64,000 nt of DNA from CAVTHK01 sp964552235 (GTDB lineage Bacteria > Spirochaetota > Spirochaetia > SZUA-6 > CAVTHK01): contig CAZKGO010000002.1 of the NCBI GenBank assembly GCA_964552235.1, positions 42,058-106,057 on the forward strand, read 5' to 3'. Under the pieces are notes generated by a model, which ran no database searches, had not been told where the DNA came from, and saw only the letters and a list, made by a program, of their open reading frames with translations. The position numbers and the translations under genes were made by a program. This document shows, piece after piece, positions 42,388-50,955 of the stretch (the stretch's first letter is position 1; every line of letters starts with the position of its first letter).

Positions 42388-42731
42388 TGGACACGCGCGT
42401 CGTTCCCGCGAACTTTGGACCTCTGCGCGGCGCCAACGGCAACGCGCGGATCACGGGTCCCTGCGGCGACACGATGGAGTTCTGGATTTCCGTCGAGGAC
42501 GGGAGGCTCGCCCGGGTTTCCTTTACCACCGACGGCTGCTGGCACTCGATGGCGAGCGGCAGCGCCGCGGCCCTGCTCGCCGAGGGGATGACGCTCGAGC
42601 AGGCGGCCGCGATTTCCCAGGCCGACGTGCTGCAGGCCATCGTCGGGTTGCCCGAGGAGTCCGTTCACTGCGCGCTGCTGGCGTCGAACGCGCTCAAGGC
42701 GGCGGTGGCGGACTACCGCTCGCGCGCGTGA
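42369..42731 (+). CDS. IscU/NifU-N-like iron-sulfur scaffold protein
   Basis: This 120-residue protein has the three scaffold cysteines in ARITGPCGDTMEFW, TTDGCWHSMASGS and VHCALLA, with the aspartate after the first. It probably assembles or holds an Fe-S cluster and feeds the ATPases around it. Residue Trp after the second cysteine is unusual. Start choice is between ATG 42369 (GGAGG 4 nt upstream) and ATG 42384, which overlaps the previous stop. No IscS cysteine desulfurase gene is visible. Confidence 0.85.
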   Translation: MSSGFMMDTRVVPANFGPLRGANGNARITGPCGDTMEFWISVEDGRLARVSFTTDGCWHSMASGSAAALLAEGMTLEQAAAISQADVLQAIVGLPEESVHCALLASNALKAAVADYRSRA

Positions 42732-42749
42732 GAAGGAGAGGGACTCCAG

Positions 42750-43862
42750 ATGTCAACCCACGGCGAGACCGAAGACCGACTCGTTCGCAGCATCCGCGCC
42801 AGGCTCGAGGCGCTGCCGCATCCTGAGATCAAGGACCATGCTCTCGGCGAGTTGGGCATGGTCAGGCGCGTCGAGGCCGGGCCGGAGACAGTCGCGGTCA
42901 CGCTGGCGATGCCCATGACCGAAGGGGAAGCGAGGCAGGTGCTGTGTAGCCTCGCGGCTTCGACCGCCCGAGAGCTCGCGCAGGACCGGAGGGTGTCCGT
43001 CGAGGTCGAGCGGATGAGCCCGAGAGAGCGCGCGGCGATGATGGCGGTCGCTCGGGGCGAAGACCCGGTTCAGGCCGCGCTCCAGTGCGCGGCGCCCGTC
43101 GTGGCCGTGATGAGCGGAAAGGGCGGGGTGGGCAAGTCGTCGGTGGCGGCGCTGCTGGCCGTCGCCCTGAAGCGGGGCGGTTTTGCCACGGGCATTCTGG
43201 ACGCCGACATCACCGGAGCGAGCATCCCGCGCATGTTCGGCCTGGCGAGCGGCGTGACTGCGGGCGACGGTCGGTGGGAGCCGGCCGCGTCCCGGACAGG
43301 GATCCGCATCATGTCGATCAATCTGCTTCTGCGCTCCGAGGACGAGGCGGTCGTCTGGCGCGGCCCGCTCATCAGCCGCACGATCCAGCAGTTCTGGGCC
43401 GACGTGGACTGGGGATCCCCCGACTACCTCGTGGTCGATCTTCCGCCTGGCACCTCCGACGCCGCTCTCACCGTGATGCAGTCGCTGCCCGTCAGCGGCG
43501 TGCTGCTCGTCTCCTCTCCGCAGGAGCTGGCGGCAATGGTGGTGCGCAAGGCAGCCCGGCTGGTCAAGCAGCTCGAAACGCCGCTCATCGGACTGATCGA
43601 AAACATGAGCTACGCGGTCTGCCCGCGCTGCGGCGAACGCCTGGAGATCTTCGGCCCCGGCGGCACGACCGAGACGGCGGGCCTGATCGGCGCCGAAGTG
43701 CTGGCTCGCCTGGCCCTGGATCCGGCGCTGGCGAGAGCCTGCGATCGAGGCGGCATCGAGGAGTACGACTGCCCGGCGCTCGCCGACGCGGTCGACGCGG
43801 TCTGTCGGGCGGTGCCGGTGGCGCGGAGGTCGGAAATCCGCGAGGCGCGAAGCGGAGCCTGA
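42750..43862 (+). CDS. Mrp/ApbC-type iron-sulfur carrier ATPase
   Basis: This 370-residue protein has an N-terminal DUF59/MIP18-like domain (about residues 8-90) and a Mrp ATPase domain with SGKGGVGKS at 122-130, DADITGASIPRMFGL, and the C-terminal metal-binding pair CPRC. Mrp proteins hold a [4Fe-4S] cluster between two subunits and deliver it to target enzymes. AGGAG precedes the ATG. A Mrp gene is also part of the ORP operons. It ends the dense six-gene run that starts at 39802. Confidence 0.93.
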   Translation: MSTHGETEDRLVRSIRARLEALPHPEIKDHALGELGMVRRVEAGPETVAVTLAMPMTEGEARQVLCSLAASTARELAQDRRVSVEVERMSPRERAAMMAVARGEDPVQAALQCAAPVVAVMSGKGGVGKSSVAALLAVALKRGGFATGILDADITGASIPRMFGLASGVTAGDGRWEPAASRTGIRIMSINLLLRSEDEAVVWRGPLISRTIQQFWADVDWGSPDYLVVDLPPGTSDAALTVMQSLPVSGVLLVSSPQELAAMVVRKAARLVKQLETPLIGLIENMSYAVCPRCGERLEIFGPGGTTETAGLIGAEVLARLALDPALARACDRGGIEEYDCPALADAVDAVCRAVPVARRSEIREARSGA

Positions 43863-43883
43863 GCGCTCCGCATGGAGGGTCTG

Positions 43884-44621
43884 ATGTCCGGTCCAACCAT
43901 TGCACCCGCCGTGGTGGCGAGCCTGCTGGCATGCCTGGTCACCACGGTCGGAATCCTGGCCATTCGCAGATGGGAGCAGACGAGCCTCCGGTATTCCGCC
44001 TGCTTCGTCTGCTTTGCCGCCGGGGTTCTCATCGCCGTTTCGTTTCTGCACATCATACCCAAGTCGTTTGCCATGAATCCCGCCGCTCCGTGGTTCCTGC
44101 TCCTTGGATTCCTCTTTCTTCTGCTGCTGAGCCGTTTCATGAGCATCTACATCTGTCACAAGAGCGAGGACGCCGTGGCCGCTGCGGCGGGCCTGCTCCC
44201 GGTGCTCGCCATCGGCCTGCACTCCCTCATCGACGGTGTCATCTACTCCGTGACGTTTCGCGTCGGCATCTTCACCGGAACGCTGGCTGCGGTCGGCATG
44301 GTTCTTCACGAGTTCCCCGAGGGCGTCGTCACCTACGTGCTGCTGCGCCGCGGCGGTCTCGCCCAGCGGCCGGCAACGCTCTACGCCCTCGCGGCTGCAG
44401 CCGTTTCGACGCCCGCGGGGACGCTGCTGTCCCTGCCGTTCATCAAGAGCCTGAGGGGCGCTCCTCTGGGAGCGCTGCTGGCAGTGACGGCAGGAGCGCT
44501 GGTCTACGTGGGAGCCACGCATCTGCTGCCCGAGGTGGAAAAGCAGGCACGCAAATCCACGCTCCTCGCGCTGATCGCGGGCATCGCGGTCGCGATCGTC
44601 ATCGTGGCCGCGCACATGTGA
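43884..44621 (+). CDS. ZIP-family metal transporter
   Basis: This 245-residue membrane protein has eight predicted segments. The metal-site motifs are LHSLIDGV in segment 4 and LHEFPEGV in segment 5. ZIP proteins usually import Zn2+, Fe2+ or Mn2+. The His-rich loop between segments 3 and 4 is reduced to ICHKSEDA. GGAGGG lies 4 nt before ATG 43884; an ATG at 43872 would add four residues. It lies 21 bp after the Mrp gene and probably shares its transcript. Confidence 0.87.
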   Translation: MSGPTIAPAVVASLLACLVTTVGILAIRRWEQTSLRYSACFVCFAAGVLIAVSFLHIIPKSFAMNPAAPWFLLLGFLFLLLLSRFMSIYICHKSEDAVAAAAGLLPVLAIGLHSLIDGVIYSVTFRVGIFTGTLAAVGMVLHEFPEGVVTYVLLRRGGLAQRPATLYALAAAAVSTPAGTLLSLPFIKSLRGAPLGALLAVTAGALVYVGATHLLPEVEKQARKSTLLALIAGIAVAIVIVAAHM

Positions 44622-44636
44622 CAGGAGGCGGGCGGT

Positions 44637-45665
44637 GTGAGCGGCGAGACGATGATCGCGTTCGGACCAGTACCTTCCAGGCGCCTGGGGCGGAGCCTGG
44701 GGATCAACAACATTCCGCCCAAGGTCTGCACCTATTCCTGCCTCTATTGCCAGATCGGACGAACCGCGCACATGCGGATCGGCCGTGAGCTGTTCTACGG
44801 ACCGCGCCGGATCTTCGCCGCCGTGCGCGCGCGTGTCGAGCAGCTGGAGGCGAGCGGCGAGACCCTCGACTACCTGACCTTCGTCTCCGACGGCGAGCCG
44901 ACCCTCGATGCGGCGCTGGGCAGGGAAATCCGGCGCCTCAAGGCGCTGGGGTTCCCGATAGCGGTGATCAGCAACTCGTCGCTGCTGTCCCACGCCGACG
45001 TGAGGCAAGAGCTGGCGGCCGCGGACTGGGTTTCTCTCAAGGTCGACAGCGTCCGGGAGGAGGTCTGGCGCAGGCTCGATCGTCCGCACCCTCGGCTGCG
45101 CCTGGACGATATTCTCGAGGGGATCAGGATCTTCCGGCGCGGCTTTGCCGGAAAGCTCGTTACGGAGACGATGCTGGTCCGCAGCGTCAACGACAGCGAG
45201 GAGCAGCTGTGGGATCTCGGTTCCTACCTTGCGCAGCTGGCTCCGGCGACCGCCTACCTGAGCATACCCCACCGCCCTCCGGCGGAGACGTGGGTGCAGC
45301 CTCCGACCGAGGAGTCGTTGGCGGGGGCGTGGGCGCTGGTCTCGCAGCGGGTGCAGCACGTGGAGCTCCTCACGGGATACGAAGGCGACGCCTTTGCGGG
45401 CGAAGCGGACGTCGAGCACGGCCTGCTGAGCATCGCGGCGGTTCACCCGATGCGCGAGGACGCCGTGGCAGCCTACGTCGAGCGGGCCGGCCGGGGGTGG
45501 GAGGTCGTTGCCGCCCTCGTAGCCCAGGGCCGTCTCGTCGAAGTGGAGCACGGAGGGCACAGGTTCTACCTCGGGCGCTTTGCGAGGCGCGGCAGCGCTC
45601 CGCCGGGCGCCGGATCCGGTGACGGAGGACAGGAGGGCGACCCGACGGGCGCGCAGGACGGTTGA
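44637..45665 (+). CDS. Radical SAM protein (COG0731-like)
   Basis: This 342-residue enzyme has the radical SAM cluster motif Cys31-x3-Cys35-x2-Cys38 (CTYSCLYC). The start FGPVPSRRLGRSLGINNIPP is the signature of a widespread group annotated as Fe-S oxidoreductases related to TYW1. The substrate is unknown. The C-terminal ~90 residues form a separate winged-helix-like part with a low-complexity tail. The start is GTG with AGGAGG upstream. Its need for a [4Fe-4S] cluster fits the neighbours. Confidence 0.88.
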   Translation: MSGETMIAFGPVPSRRLGRSLGINNIPPKVCTYSCLYCQIGRTAHMRIGRELFYGPRRIFAAVRARVEQLEASGETLDYLTFVSDGEPTLDAALGREIRRLKALGFPIAVISNSSLLSHADVRQELAAADWVSLKVDSVREEVWRRLDRPHPRLRLDDILEGIRIFRRGFAGKLVTETMLVRSVNDSEEQLWDLGSYLAQLAPATAYLSIPHRPPAETWVQPPTEESLAGAWALVSQRVQHVELLTGYEGDAFAGEADVEHGLLSIAAVHPMREDAVAAYVERAGRGWEVVAALVAQGRLVEVEHGGHRFYLGRFARRGSAPPGAGSGDGGQEGDPTGAQDG

Positions 45666-45701
45666 CACGGCCGGAAATGCTTGGTATTGTGCATATGCAC
45701 A
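45662..45701 (+). promoter_or_regulatory. DUF134-gene promoter with perfect palindromic operator
   Basis: A consensus TTGACA (45662-45667) and TATTGT (45685-45690) are 17 bp apart. TGTGCATATGCACA (45688-45701), a perfect 14-bp palindrome, covers the transcription start. The ATG at 45704 is 13 nt after the -10 box and has no ribosome site. The DUF134 product is the obvious candidate binder. Confidence 0.75.
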
Positions 45702-45703
45702 TT

Positions 45704-46009
45704 ATGCCAAGGCCCTGCAAGAAGCGCTTCTGCCGGTTCTACGATGGCGATCGGGTGTTCAAGCCGCGAAGCGTCCCCCTCGCGGGTCTCCCGACGATCC
45801 GTCTCGAGCGCGGAGAGCTCGAGGCGCTGCGGCTCTGTGACCTGGAGGACCTCGAGCAGGCGGCCGCGGGGGTCTGTATGGGGGTCTCCCGGGGAACCAT
45901 CTTCAGGCTCCTGCAGAGCGGGAGGAAGAAGGTCGTGAGCGCGATTGTGGAGAGCAAGGCTCTTGTGATAGAGAAAGGAGCGGGTGATGAAGATCTGCCT
46001 GCCGACTGA
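45704..46009 (+). CDS. DUF134-family (UPF0251) putative DNA-binding protein
   Basis: This 101-residue protein starts MPRPCKKRFCRF and has a helix-turn-helix (LEDLEQAAAGVCMGVSRGTI then FRLLQSGRKKV), typical of DUF134. An N-terminal Cys-rich segment (PCKKRFC) could bind a metal or cluster. Family members are found beside NifX-type genes in anaerobes. The promoter palindrome suggests autoregulation. Upstream in-frame ATGs overlap the operator and are less likely. Confidence 0.85.
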   Translation: MPRPCKKRFCRFYDGDRVFKPRSVPLAGLPTIRLERGELEALRLCDLEDLEQAAAGVCMGVSRGTIFRLLQSGRKKVVSAIVESKALVIEKGAGDEDLPAD

Positions 46010-46349
46010 GGATTCGAAAGGCCTGGACGCGCAGCTCTACGGCCATTTCGGGCGAGCCCCGTATCTGACGATCGTGGACACGGAAACGGGCCTGGCCCAG
46101 GTGGTTCCTCGCGGCAACGACCACGAGCACGGCAGGTGCGCGCCGGCGGGGTTCGTGACCTCCGCGGGCATTGACGCGGTCGTCTGCGGCGGCATGGGGC
46201 GCCGCGCACTCGCGGCCCTGGGGGGAACCGCCGTCTACCTGGCCTCCGGAGGGCGCGTGCGCGATCTGGTCACGGAGCTGGAAGCGGGAAGGCTCCCGCG
46301 GCTCAGCGCCGACGAGGCGTGCTCCGGCGGCCACCACGGATGCCACTGA
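45987..46349 (+). CDS. NifX/NifB-family small protein, second copy
   Basis: This 120-residue protein resembles the 40209 product (LYGHFGRAPYLTIVDTETG, then HEHGRCAPAGF and VVCGGMGRRAL) and ends in a His/Cys-rich tail (ACSGGHHGCH) suited to metal binding. AGGAG lies 6 nt before ATG 45987; GTG 45984 is possible. It overlaps the DUF134 gene by 23 bp and the GTPase gene by 10 bp, so the three are one unit. Confidence 0.88.
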   Translation: MKICLPTEDSKGLDAQLYGHFGRAPYLTIVDTETGLAQVVPRGNDHEHGRCAPAGFVTSAGIDAVVCGGMGRRALAALGGTAVYLASGGRVRDLVTELEAGRLPRLSADEACSGGHHGCH

Positions 46350-47296
46350 CCGGACGTCCTCTCACTTTCATCAGCGGCTTTCTCGGCGCCGGCAAGACGA
46401 CGCTGCTGAACGCCATGCTCGGACTGCTGGCGGGCCGCAGGATCGGCGTCGTCGTCAACGAGTTCGGCGACATCGGCATCGACTCGGGCCTGGTGCGGGG
46501 CGGGGAGTCGGTGCTCGAGCTCCTCGGCGGGCAGATCTTCTGCTCGTGCCTGTCCGGATCTTTTCTCGAGGCTCTTGCGCGACTGCGGGCGCGGGACGTC
46601 GATGCGGCCCTGGTCGAGACCTCGGGACTCGCGCGCCCGGCGAGCCTGCCCCAGATGCTGCAAGCGGTGCAGCGCATCGGGCCCGGCGCCTACGATTACC
46701 GCGGAATGATCACGGTGGTGGACGCCGTGCGGTTTTCCCGGCTGGCCGTTGTGGCTCCTGCTGTCGAGGAACAGGTGCAATTCTGCCAGGTTGTGCTCCT
46801 CAACAAGGTCGACCTGGTGAGCGACGAGGCGGCGGCCGCCGTCGAGGCGCGGTTGCGCGTCCTCAACCCGGACGCCGAGCTGCGCAGGACCGTGCGCTGC
46901 CAGGTGGATGAGTCGATTCTGAAGCCGAGGCGAGCAGGCGCTGTAGGCGCCAAAACCGACGCAGGATGGGGGCGACTAGGCCGCCCCGTGGCGTTGACCC
47001 TCACCATGGAGGCCTCGGCTCCGAGGCAAGCCGTGGCAGCCTTTCTCGCCGCCCTCGGACCCTCTCTGCTGCGCGCCAAGGGCTTCGTGCGCTTGAGCGA
47101 GGGGGCGCACAGGATCGACGCCGTCGACGGCGACGTTCGGTTCGAACCCGCCGCCGAGCCGCAAGATCAGGTCGCGTTCACCCTGATCGTAGCTCCGGCG
47201 GCGGGCGTCGAGACTCTCGTGCGGGACGCGTGGATCACAAACACCGCCGTGCCGGCGGTCGTGGAGCGGGCCGTTGCGGCCCGGGCAAACACATAG
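46340..47296 (+). CDS. G3E-family GTPase (CobW/HypB/UreG-like metallochaperone)
   Basis: This 318-residue protein has a Walker A (GFLGAGKTT), the family-specific VVNEFGDIGIDS, ETSGLARP and the G4 NKVD. In place of the usual CxCC zinc site after the glycine pair it has GGQIFCSCLSGSF, so two cysteines remain. A C-terminal domain follows from about residue 215. G3E proteins insert metals in a GTP-dependent way. The ATG at 46340 overlaps the previous gene. It likely loads metal onto, or from, the NifX-like protein. Confidence 0.88.
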   Translation: MPLTGRPLTFISGFLGAGKTTLLNAMLGLLAGRRIGVVVNEFGDIGIDSGLVRGGESVLELLGGQIFCSCLSGSFLEALARLRARDVDAALVETSGLARPASLPQMLQAVQRIGPGAYDYRGMITVVDAVRFSRLAVVAPAVEEQVQFCQVVLLNKVDLVSDEAAAAVEARLRVLNPDAELRRTVRCQVDESILKPRRAGAVGAKTDAGWGRLGRPVALTLTMEASAPRQAVAAFLAALGPSLLRAKGFVRLSEGAHRIDAVDGDVRFEPAAEPQDQVAFTLIVAPAAGVETLVRDAWITNTAVPAVVERAVAARANT

Positions 47297-47304
47297 GAGG
47301 TAAC

Positions 47305-48999
47305 ATGAAGATCGTCATCGTCGGAGGTTCGGCGGCTGGACCCAAGGTGGCGTCCAAGGTAAGGCGGCTGGACGAGAAGGCCGAGATCACCATCGTGCAG
47401 AAGGGCCGCAACCTGAGCATGGCCTCCTGCGGCTATCCCTACTACGTGGGCGGCGTCTTCGACGACCGCAACATGCTGATTTCGACGCCCACCGGCGCGC
47501 CCCGCGACCCCTCGTACTTCTCACGGGTCAAGGCAATCACCGCGCTGGTGGCCACCGAGGCGACCGCGATCGACCGCAAGGCCAAGACGGTCACCGTGCG
47601 GACGCTGGAGGGCGGCAAGGAGTCGGTCTTGCCCTATGACAAGCTCGTGCTGACCACGGGGGCCGAGGCCGTGTTCCCCAAGCTGCCGGGCAAGGAGCTG
47701 GAGGGCATCACGACGCTCCAGAGCATGGAAGACGCGGACTTTCTCAAGTCCGTCGCGAAGGAGAAGAAGGCGAAGCGCGCGGTGATCGTGGGCGGCGGCC
47801 TGATCGGGATCGAGACCTGCGAGGCCCTGCAGCTGGCGGGAATCCACGTCACCATCGTCGAGATGCTCGACCAGGTGCTGCCGTTCCTCGACTGGGAGCT
47901 GGCAAAGCTGGTGGAGAACTACCTCGCGTCGCGGGGCGTGACCGTACGCACCCAGTCGCCGGTCACCGAGTTCGTCGGAGACGGAGGCAGGGTGTCGGGC
48001 GTGCGGATCGCCGGGGGTGAGCTGATCCCCTGCGACCTGGCGGTGGTGGCCATCGGCGTGCGGCCCAACGGCCGGCTGGCCCGTGAGGCGGGTCTCGCGG
48101 TGGGAGAGCGGGGCGGGATCCTCGTCAACCGGTTCATGCAGACCGCCGATCCCGACATCTACGCTGCCGGCGACTGCGTCGAGGTCACCAACCTGATCAC
48201 GCACAACCGCCAGCACTGGCCCATGGGAGACGCCGCGAACCTCCAGGGACGCGTCGTCGCTCAGAACGTGGTCTACGGCAACATCGAGGAGTACGAAGGT
48301 TTTGTCGGGACCGGCATCTGCAAGATCTTCGACTACTGCGCCGGCAGCACGGGGCTCTCGGAAAAGATGGCGCGCGCCGAAGGCTACACCAACATCATCA
48401 GCGCCATCCACGCGGCGCCGGACAAGCCGGGCTTTATGGGCGCGAAGCCGGTGATCATCAAGATGATCGCCGACAAGACGACCGGGCGCTTTCTCGGCAT
48501 GCAGGCCGTCGGCCTCGGCGACGTGGCCAAGCGTGTGGCCATGGCCGCCGTGGCGCTGCACGGGCGTCTTTCGATCGCCGACATGGTCAACCTCGACCTC
48601 CCCTACGCTCCTCCGTTCTCCAACGCCATCGACAACTTTATCCAGGCGGTCCACTGCATCGAGAACAAGTGGCGGCACAAGATGAACGGCATTTCCGCCG
48701 TCGAGGTCAAGCAGAAGCTGGACGCGAAGGCGAAGGTGTTCCTGCTGGACGTTCGTGACCAGGCCGAGTACGACCGGCAGAGGCTCGGGGTCGGCGAAAC
48801 GCTCGTCCCGCTCGGTCAGCTGCGGGCAAAGACCGGCAGCCTTCCCGCGGACAAGAGCGCCGAGATCATCTGCTACTGCGCAATTTCGCTGCGGGGCTAC
48901 GAGGCGGCCTGCTACCTGCGGTCCCTCGGCTACACCAACGTCAAGGTGATGGAGGGCGGCCTGCTCGCCTGGCCCTTTGCCNNNNNNNNNNAGCGCTGA
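47305..48999 (+). CDS. CoA-disulfide reductase-like flavoprotein with C-terminal rhodanese domain (interrupted by gap)
   Basis: This protein of at least 559 residues has an FAD/NAD(P)H oxidoreductase body with KIVIVGGSAAGPKVASKV, the redox Cys42 in MASCGYPYY, a second nucleotide site (RAVIVGGGLIGIETCEAL) and a dimerisation domain. A rhodanese domain follows (about residues 455-559) with the active loop CAISLR. Such fusions reduce CoA disulfide or CoA persulfide and handle polysulfide. Ten Ns at 48982-48991 hide the last residues, so the stop at 48999 is uncertain. AGGAGG lies 4 nt before the ATG. Confidence 0.88.
   Translation: MKIVIVGGSAAGPKVASKVRRLDEKAEITIVQKGRNLSMASCGYPYYVGGVFDDRNMLISTPTGAPRDPSYFSRVKAITALVATEATAIDRKAKTVTVRTLEGGKESVLPYDKLVLTTGAEAVFPKLPGKELEGITTLQSMEDADFLKSVAKEKKAKRAVIVGGGLIGIETCEALQLAGIHVTIVEMLDQVLPFLDWELAKLVENYLASRGVTVRTQSPVTEFVGDGGRVSGVRIAGGELIPCDLAVVAIGVRPNGRLAREAGLAVGERGGILVNRFMQTADPDIYAAGDCVEVTNLITHNRQHWPMGDAANLQGRVVAQNVVYGNIEEYEGFVGTGICKIFDYCAGSTGLSEKMARAEGYTNIISAIHAAPDKPGFMGAKPVIIKMIADKTTGRFLGMQAVGLGDVAKRVAMAAVALHGRLSIADMVNLDLPYAPPFSNAIDNFIQAVHCIENKWRHKMNGISAVEVKQKLDAKAKVFLLDVRDQAEYDRQRLGVGETLVPLGQLRAKTGSLPADKSAEIICYCAISLRGYEAACYLRSLGYTNVKVMEGGLLAWPFAXXXXR
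48982..48991. other. Scaffold gap of ten Ns
   Basis: Ten undetermined bases interrupt the end of the rhodanese domain. Ten is a common placeholder, so the true distance, frame and even the presence of more genes here cannot be known. Confidence 0.97.
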
Positions 49000-49020
49000 C
49001 GGGCACCGTCCGGACGCCGT

Positions 49021-49461
49021 TCAGTCGTAGGCGAGCCGCGTCTGTTCGTCGGCCAGCGTCGGCGCGATCGTCTGTCTGCCGTGCTCGTTGTCCCAGGTGC
49101 CCAGACGGGTGTGCGTGGTGTAGTAGTTCTGCGGAATCGGGTGCGTGCCGACCACGACCTCGACTCCGTACTTCTCGCGCAGGAACCTCACGAAGTAGTC
49201 CAGGCGCGGGCACGGCGGGTATCCCACCACCAGGCCGGTGGCCAGGTGGATCACCTCGGCCCCGTTACGGATCATCTCCCTTGGCGCATACTCGATGTTG
49301 CCCCCCGGGCACCCGCCGCAGGTGGTGTAGCCCACCAGCTCCACGCCGCCGTCGTAGATGCCGAAGGCGCCCTCCCGGTTGCGGAGGGCCCTCAGGCACT
49401 TGCCTCCGGCGCAGGTGCGGTAGCGGTCGCAGATGATGATTCCCACTTTCTTTGTCTTCAT
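49021..49461 (-). CDS. CGGC-domain metal-binding protein
   Basis: This 146-residue protein has the CGGC domain: ICDRYRTCAGGKCLRALRN near the start and TTCGGCPGG about residue 45, then a cysteine in GYPPCPRLDY. Conserved cysteines and a histidine (EVIHLATG) suggest metal or cluster binding. The family is found in anaerobic bacteria and archaea; the function is unknown. GGAGGGG precedes the ATG at 49461. It lies downstream of the glucosidase gene. Confidence 0.87.
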   Translation of the reverse strand: MKTKKVGIIICDRYRTCAGGKCLRALRNREGAFGIYDGGVELVGYTTCGGCPGGNIEYAPREMIRNGAEVIHLATGLVVGYPPCPRLDYFVRFLREKYGVEVVVGTHPIPQNYYTTHTRLGTWDNEHGRQTIAPTLADEQTRLAYD

Positions 49462-49475
49462 GTCGTCCCCTCCCG

Positions 49476-50819
49476 TCAGTCCTCCGGTACGCCGTTGGCC
49501 TCGGCCACGCGGCGGCACCAGAGGCCGCTGCGCTTGGGTGTGCGGGCCTGCGTCGCGTAATCGCAGCGCACGATGCCGAATCGCTTCGAGTATCCCTGGG
49601 CCCACTCGAAGTTGTCCATCAGGGACCAGACGAAATAGCCCTTGAGCCTCACGCCCGCCGCGATCGCGCGGTGCGCCTGCTCGAAGTGGCGCCTCAGGTA
49701 ATCGAGGCGATCATGGTCCTCGACGATCCCGTTGCGGATGTCGGTGTCGGCAAAGGCCGCGCCGTTCTCCGTGACGTACAGGTCCGGCCGACCGTAGTCA
49801 CAATCGATGCGGGTGAGCAGGTCGTAGAGCCCCTCGGGGTAGACCTCCCAGCCGACGTCCGTGACCGCGGCGCCCCCGGGTACGCTGGTTTCGAGTTCCA
49901 GCGGCTGCACCGCGCTGCGGTGCACGAGGTGACGGAAGTAGTAGTTGACTCCCAGAAAGTCGACCCTGGCCGAAGCGAGCAGCCCGTGGTCGCCCTCGTC
50001 GACGCCGGCCAGCACTCCCTTGGCCCGGTACCAGTCCAGCATGTCCTGCGGGTACCAGCCGCGGAAGACGGGGTCGAGGAACCAGCGGTTCTTGTGGCCG
50101 TCGTCGCGCCGCGCGGCCTCCTCGTCCGCGTCTGAGCGCGGATAGACCGGGTGCAGGTCGAGCGTGATCCCGATGCGTCCTGCCTTCGCGTAGTCCTCGC
50201 GGAACAGCCGCACCGCCTTGGCGTGGGAGACCAGCAGCGTGTGCGACACCCGGACGGCTGCGGCGAAGTCCTTCTTGCCGGGCGCGTGACGGCCCTGGTA
50301 GTTGCCCACGAACGAGGCGACCCACGGCTCGTTGTGAGTGATCCAGAAGTCGACCCGGTCGCCGAGCCCTCGGAACGCCGCGTCGCAATACTCGGCAAAG
50401 TAGTCGGCCGTGTCCCGGTTTTCCCAGCCGCCGGCGTCCTGGAGCGCCTGAGGCAGATCCCAGTGGTAGAGGGTCACGGCCGGCTTGATGCCCGCCGCCA
50501 GCAGCTCGTCGACGAGCCTGCTGTAGAAGTCGAGGCCCGGACGATTGAGCCTGCCCCTCCCCCGGGGGAACAGGCGCGACCAGGCGATCGAGAAGCGGTA
50601 GCCGCCCAAGGACAGGCGCTTCATCAGCGCCACGTCTTCTCTGTAGCGGTGGTAGTGGTCGCAGGCCACGTCGCCGGTGTCGCCGTTGACGATGGCGCCG
50701 GGCGTGCGGCAGAAGCGGTCCCAGATGGTCTCGCCGCGGCCGTCCTCGTTGACGGCGCCTTCGACCTGGTAGGACGCCGTGGCGGTGCCCCAGAGGAATC
50801 CCCGTGGGAATTGCAGCAT
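49476..50819 (-). CDS. Glycoside hydrolase family 1 beta-glucosidase
   Basis: This 447-residue cytoplasmic enzyme begins FPRGFLWGTATASYQVEGA, the family 1 N-terminal signature. The acid/base residue is Glu164 (THNEPW) and the nucleophile is Glu351 (VTENG). It releases glucose or galactose from beta-linked disaccharides or aryl glucosides. The ATG at 50819 fits the family start. With pgi nearby it can feed sugar to glycolysis. Confidence 0.95.
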   Translation of the reverse strand: MLQFPRGFLWGTATASYQVEGAVNEDGRGETIWDRFCRTPGAIVNGDTGDVACDHYHRYREDVALMKRLSLGGYRFSIAWSRLFPRGRGRLNRPGLDFYSRLVDELLAAGIKPAVTLYHWDLPQALQDAGGWENRDTADYFAEYCDAAFRGLGDRVDFWITHNEPWVASFVGNYQGRHAPGKKDFAAAVRVSHTLLVSHAKAVRLFREDYAKAGRIGITLDLHPVYPRSDADEEAARRDDGHKNRWFLDPVFRGWYPQDMLDWYRAKGVLAGVDEGDHGLLASARVDFLGVNYYFRHLVHRSAVQPLELETSVPGGAAVTDVGWEVYPEGLYDLLTRIDCDYGRPDLYVTENGAAFADTDIRNGIVEDHDRLDYLRRHFEQAHRAIAAGVRLKGYFVWSLMDNFEWAQGYSKRFGIVRCDYATQARTPKRSGLWCRRVAEANGVPED

Positions 50820-50843
50820 GAGCCCTCTTCCTCCCGGCAGCGA

Positions 50844-50872
50844 GGATAACATGGGGTGCGCCGACGTGTCAG
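50844..50872 (-). promoter_or_regulatory. Promoter of the beta-glucosidase gene
   Basis: On the minus strand CTGACA (50872-50867) and TTATCC (50849-50844) are 17 bp apart. The ATG lies about 25 nt downstream. Confidence 0.45.
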
Positions 50873-50955
50873 CGCGCTCACGGCGGGCGGCCTCCGCGAG
50901 GTAGCCGGGCACGGCGGCCGATGGTAGAATGATCCGGCTGTCAGGGGAGGTCGGT

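Noticed and set aside
40209..42731. Nitrogen fixation genes
   Set aside because: NifX-family and scaffold proteins occur, but no nifHDK or nifB radical SAM gene is present; the context is ORP-like.
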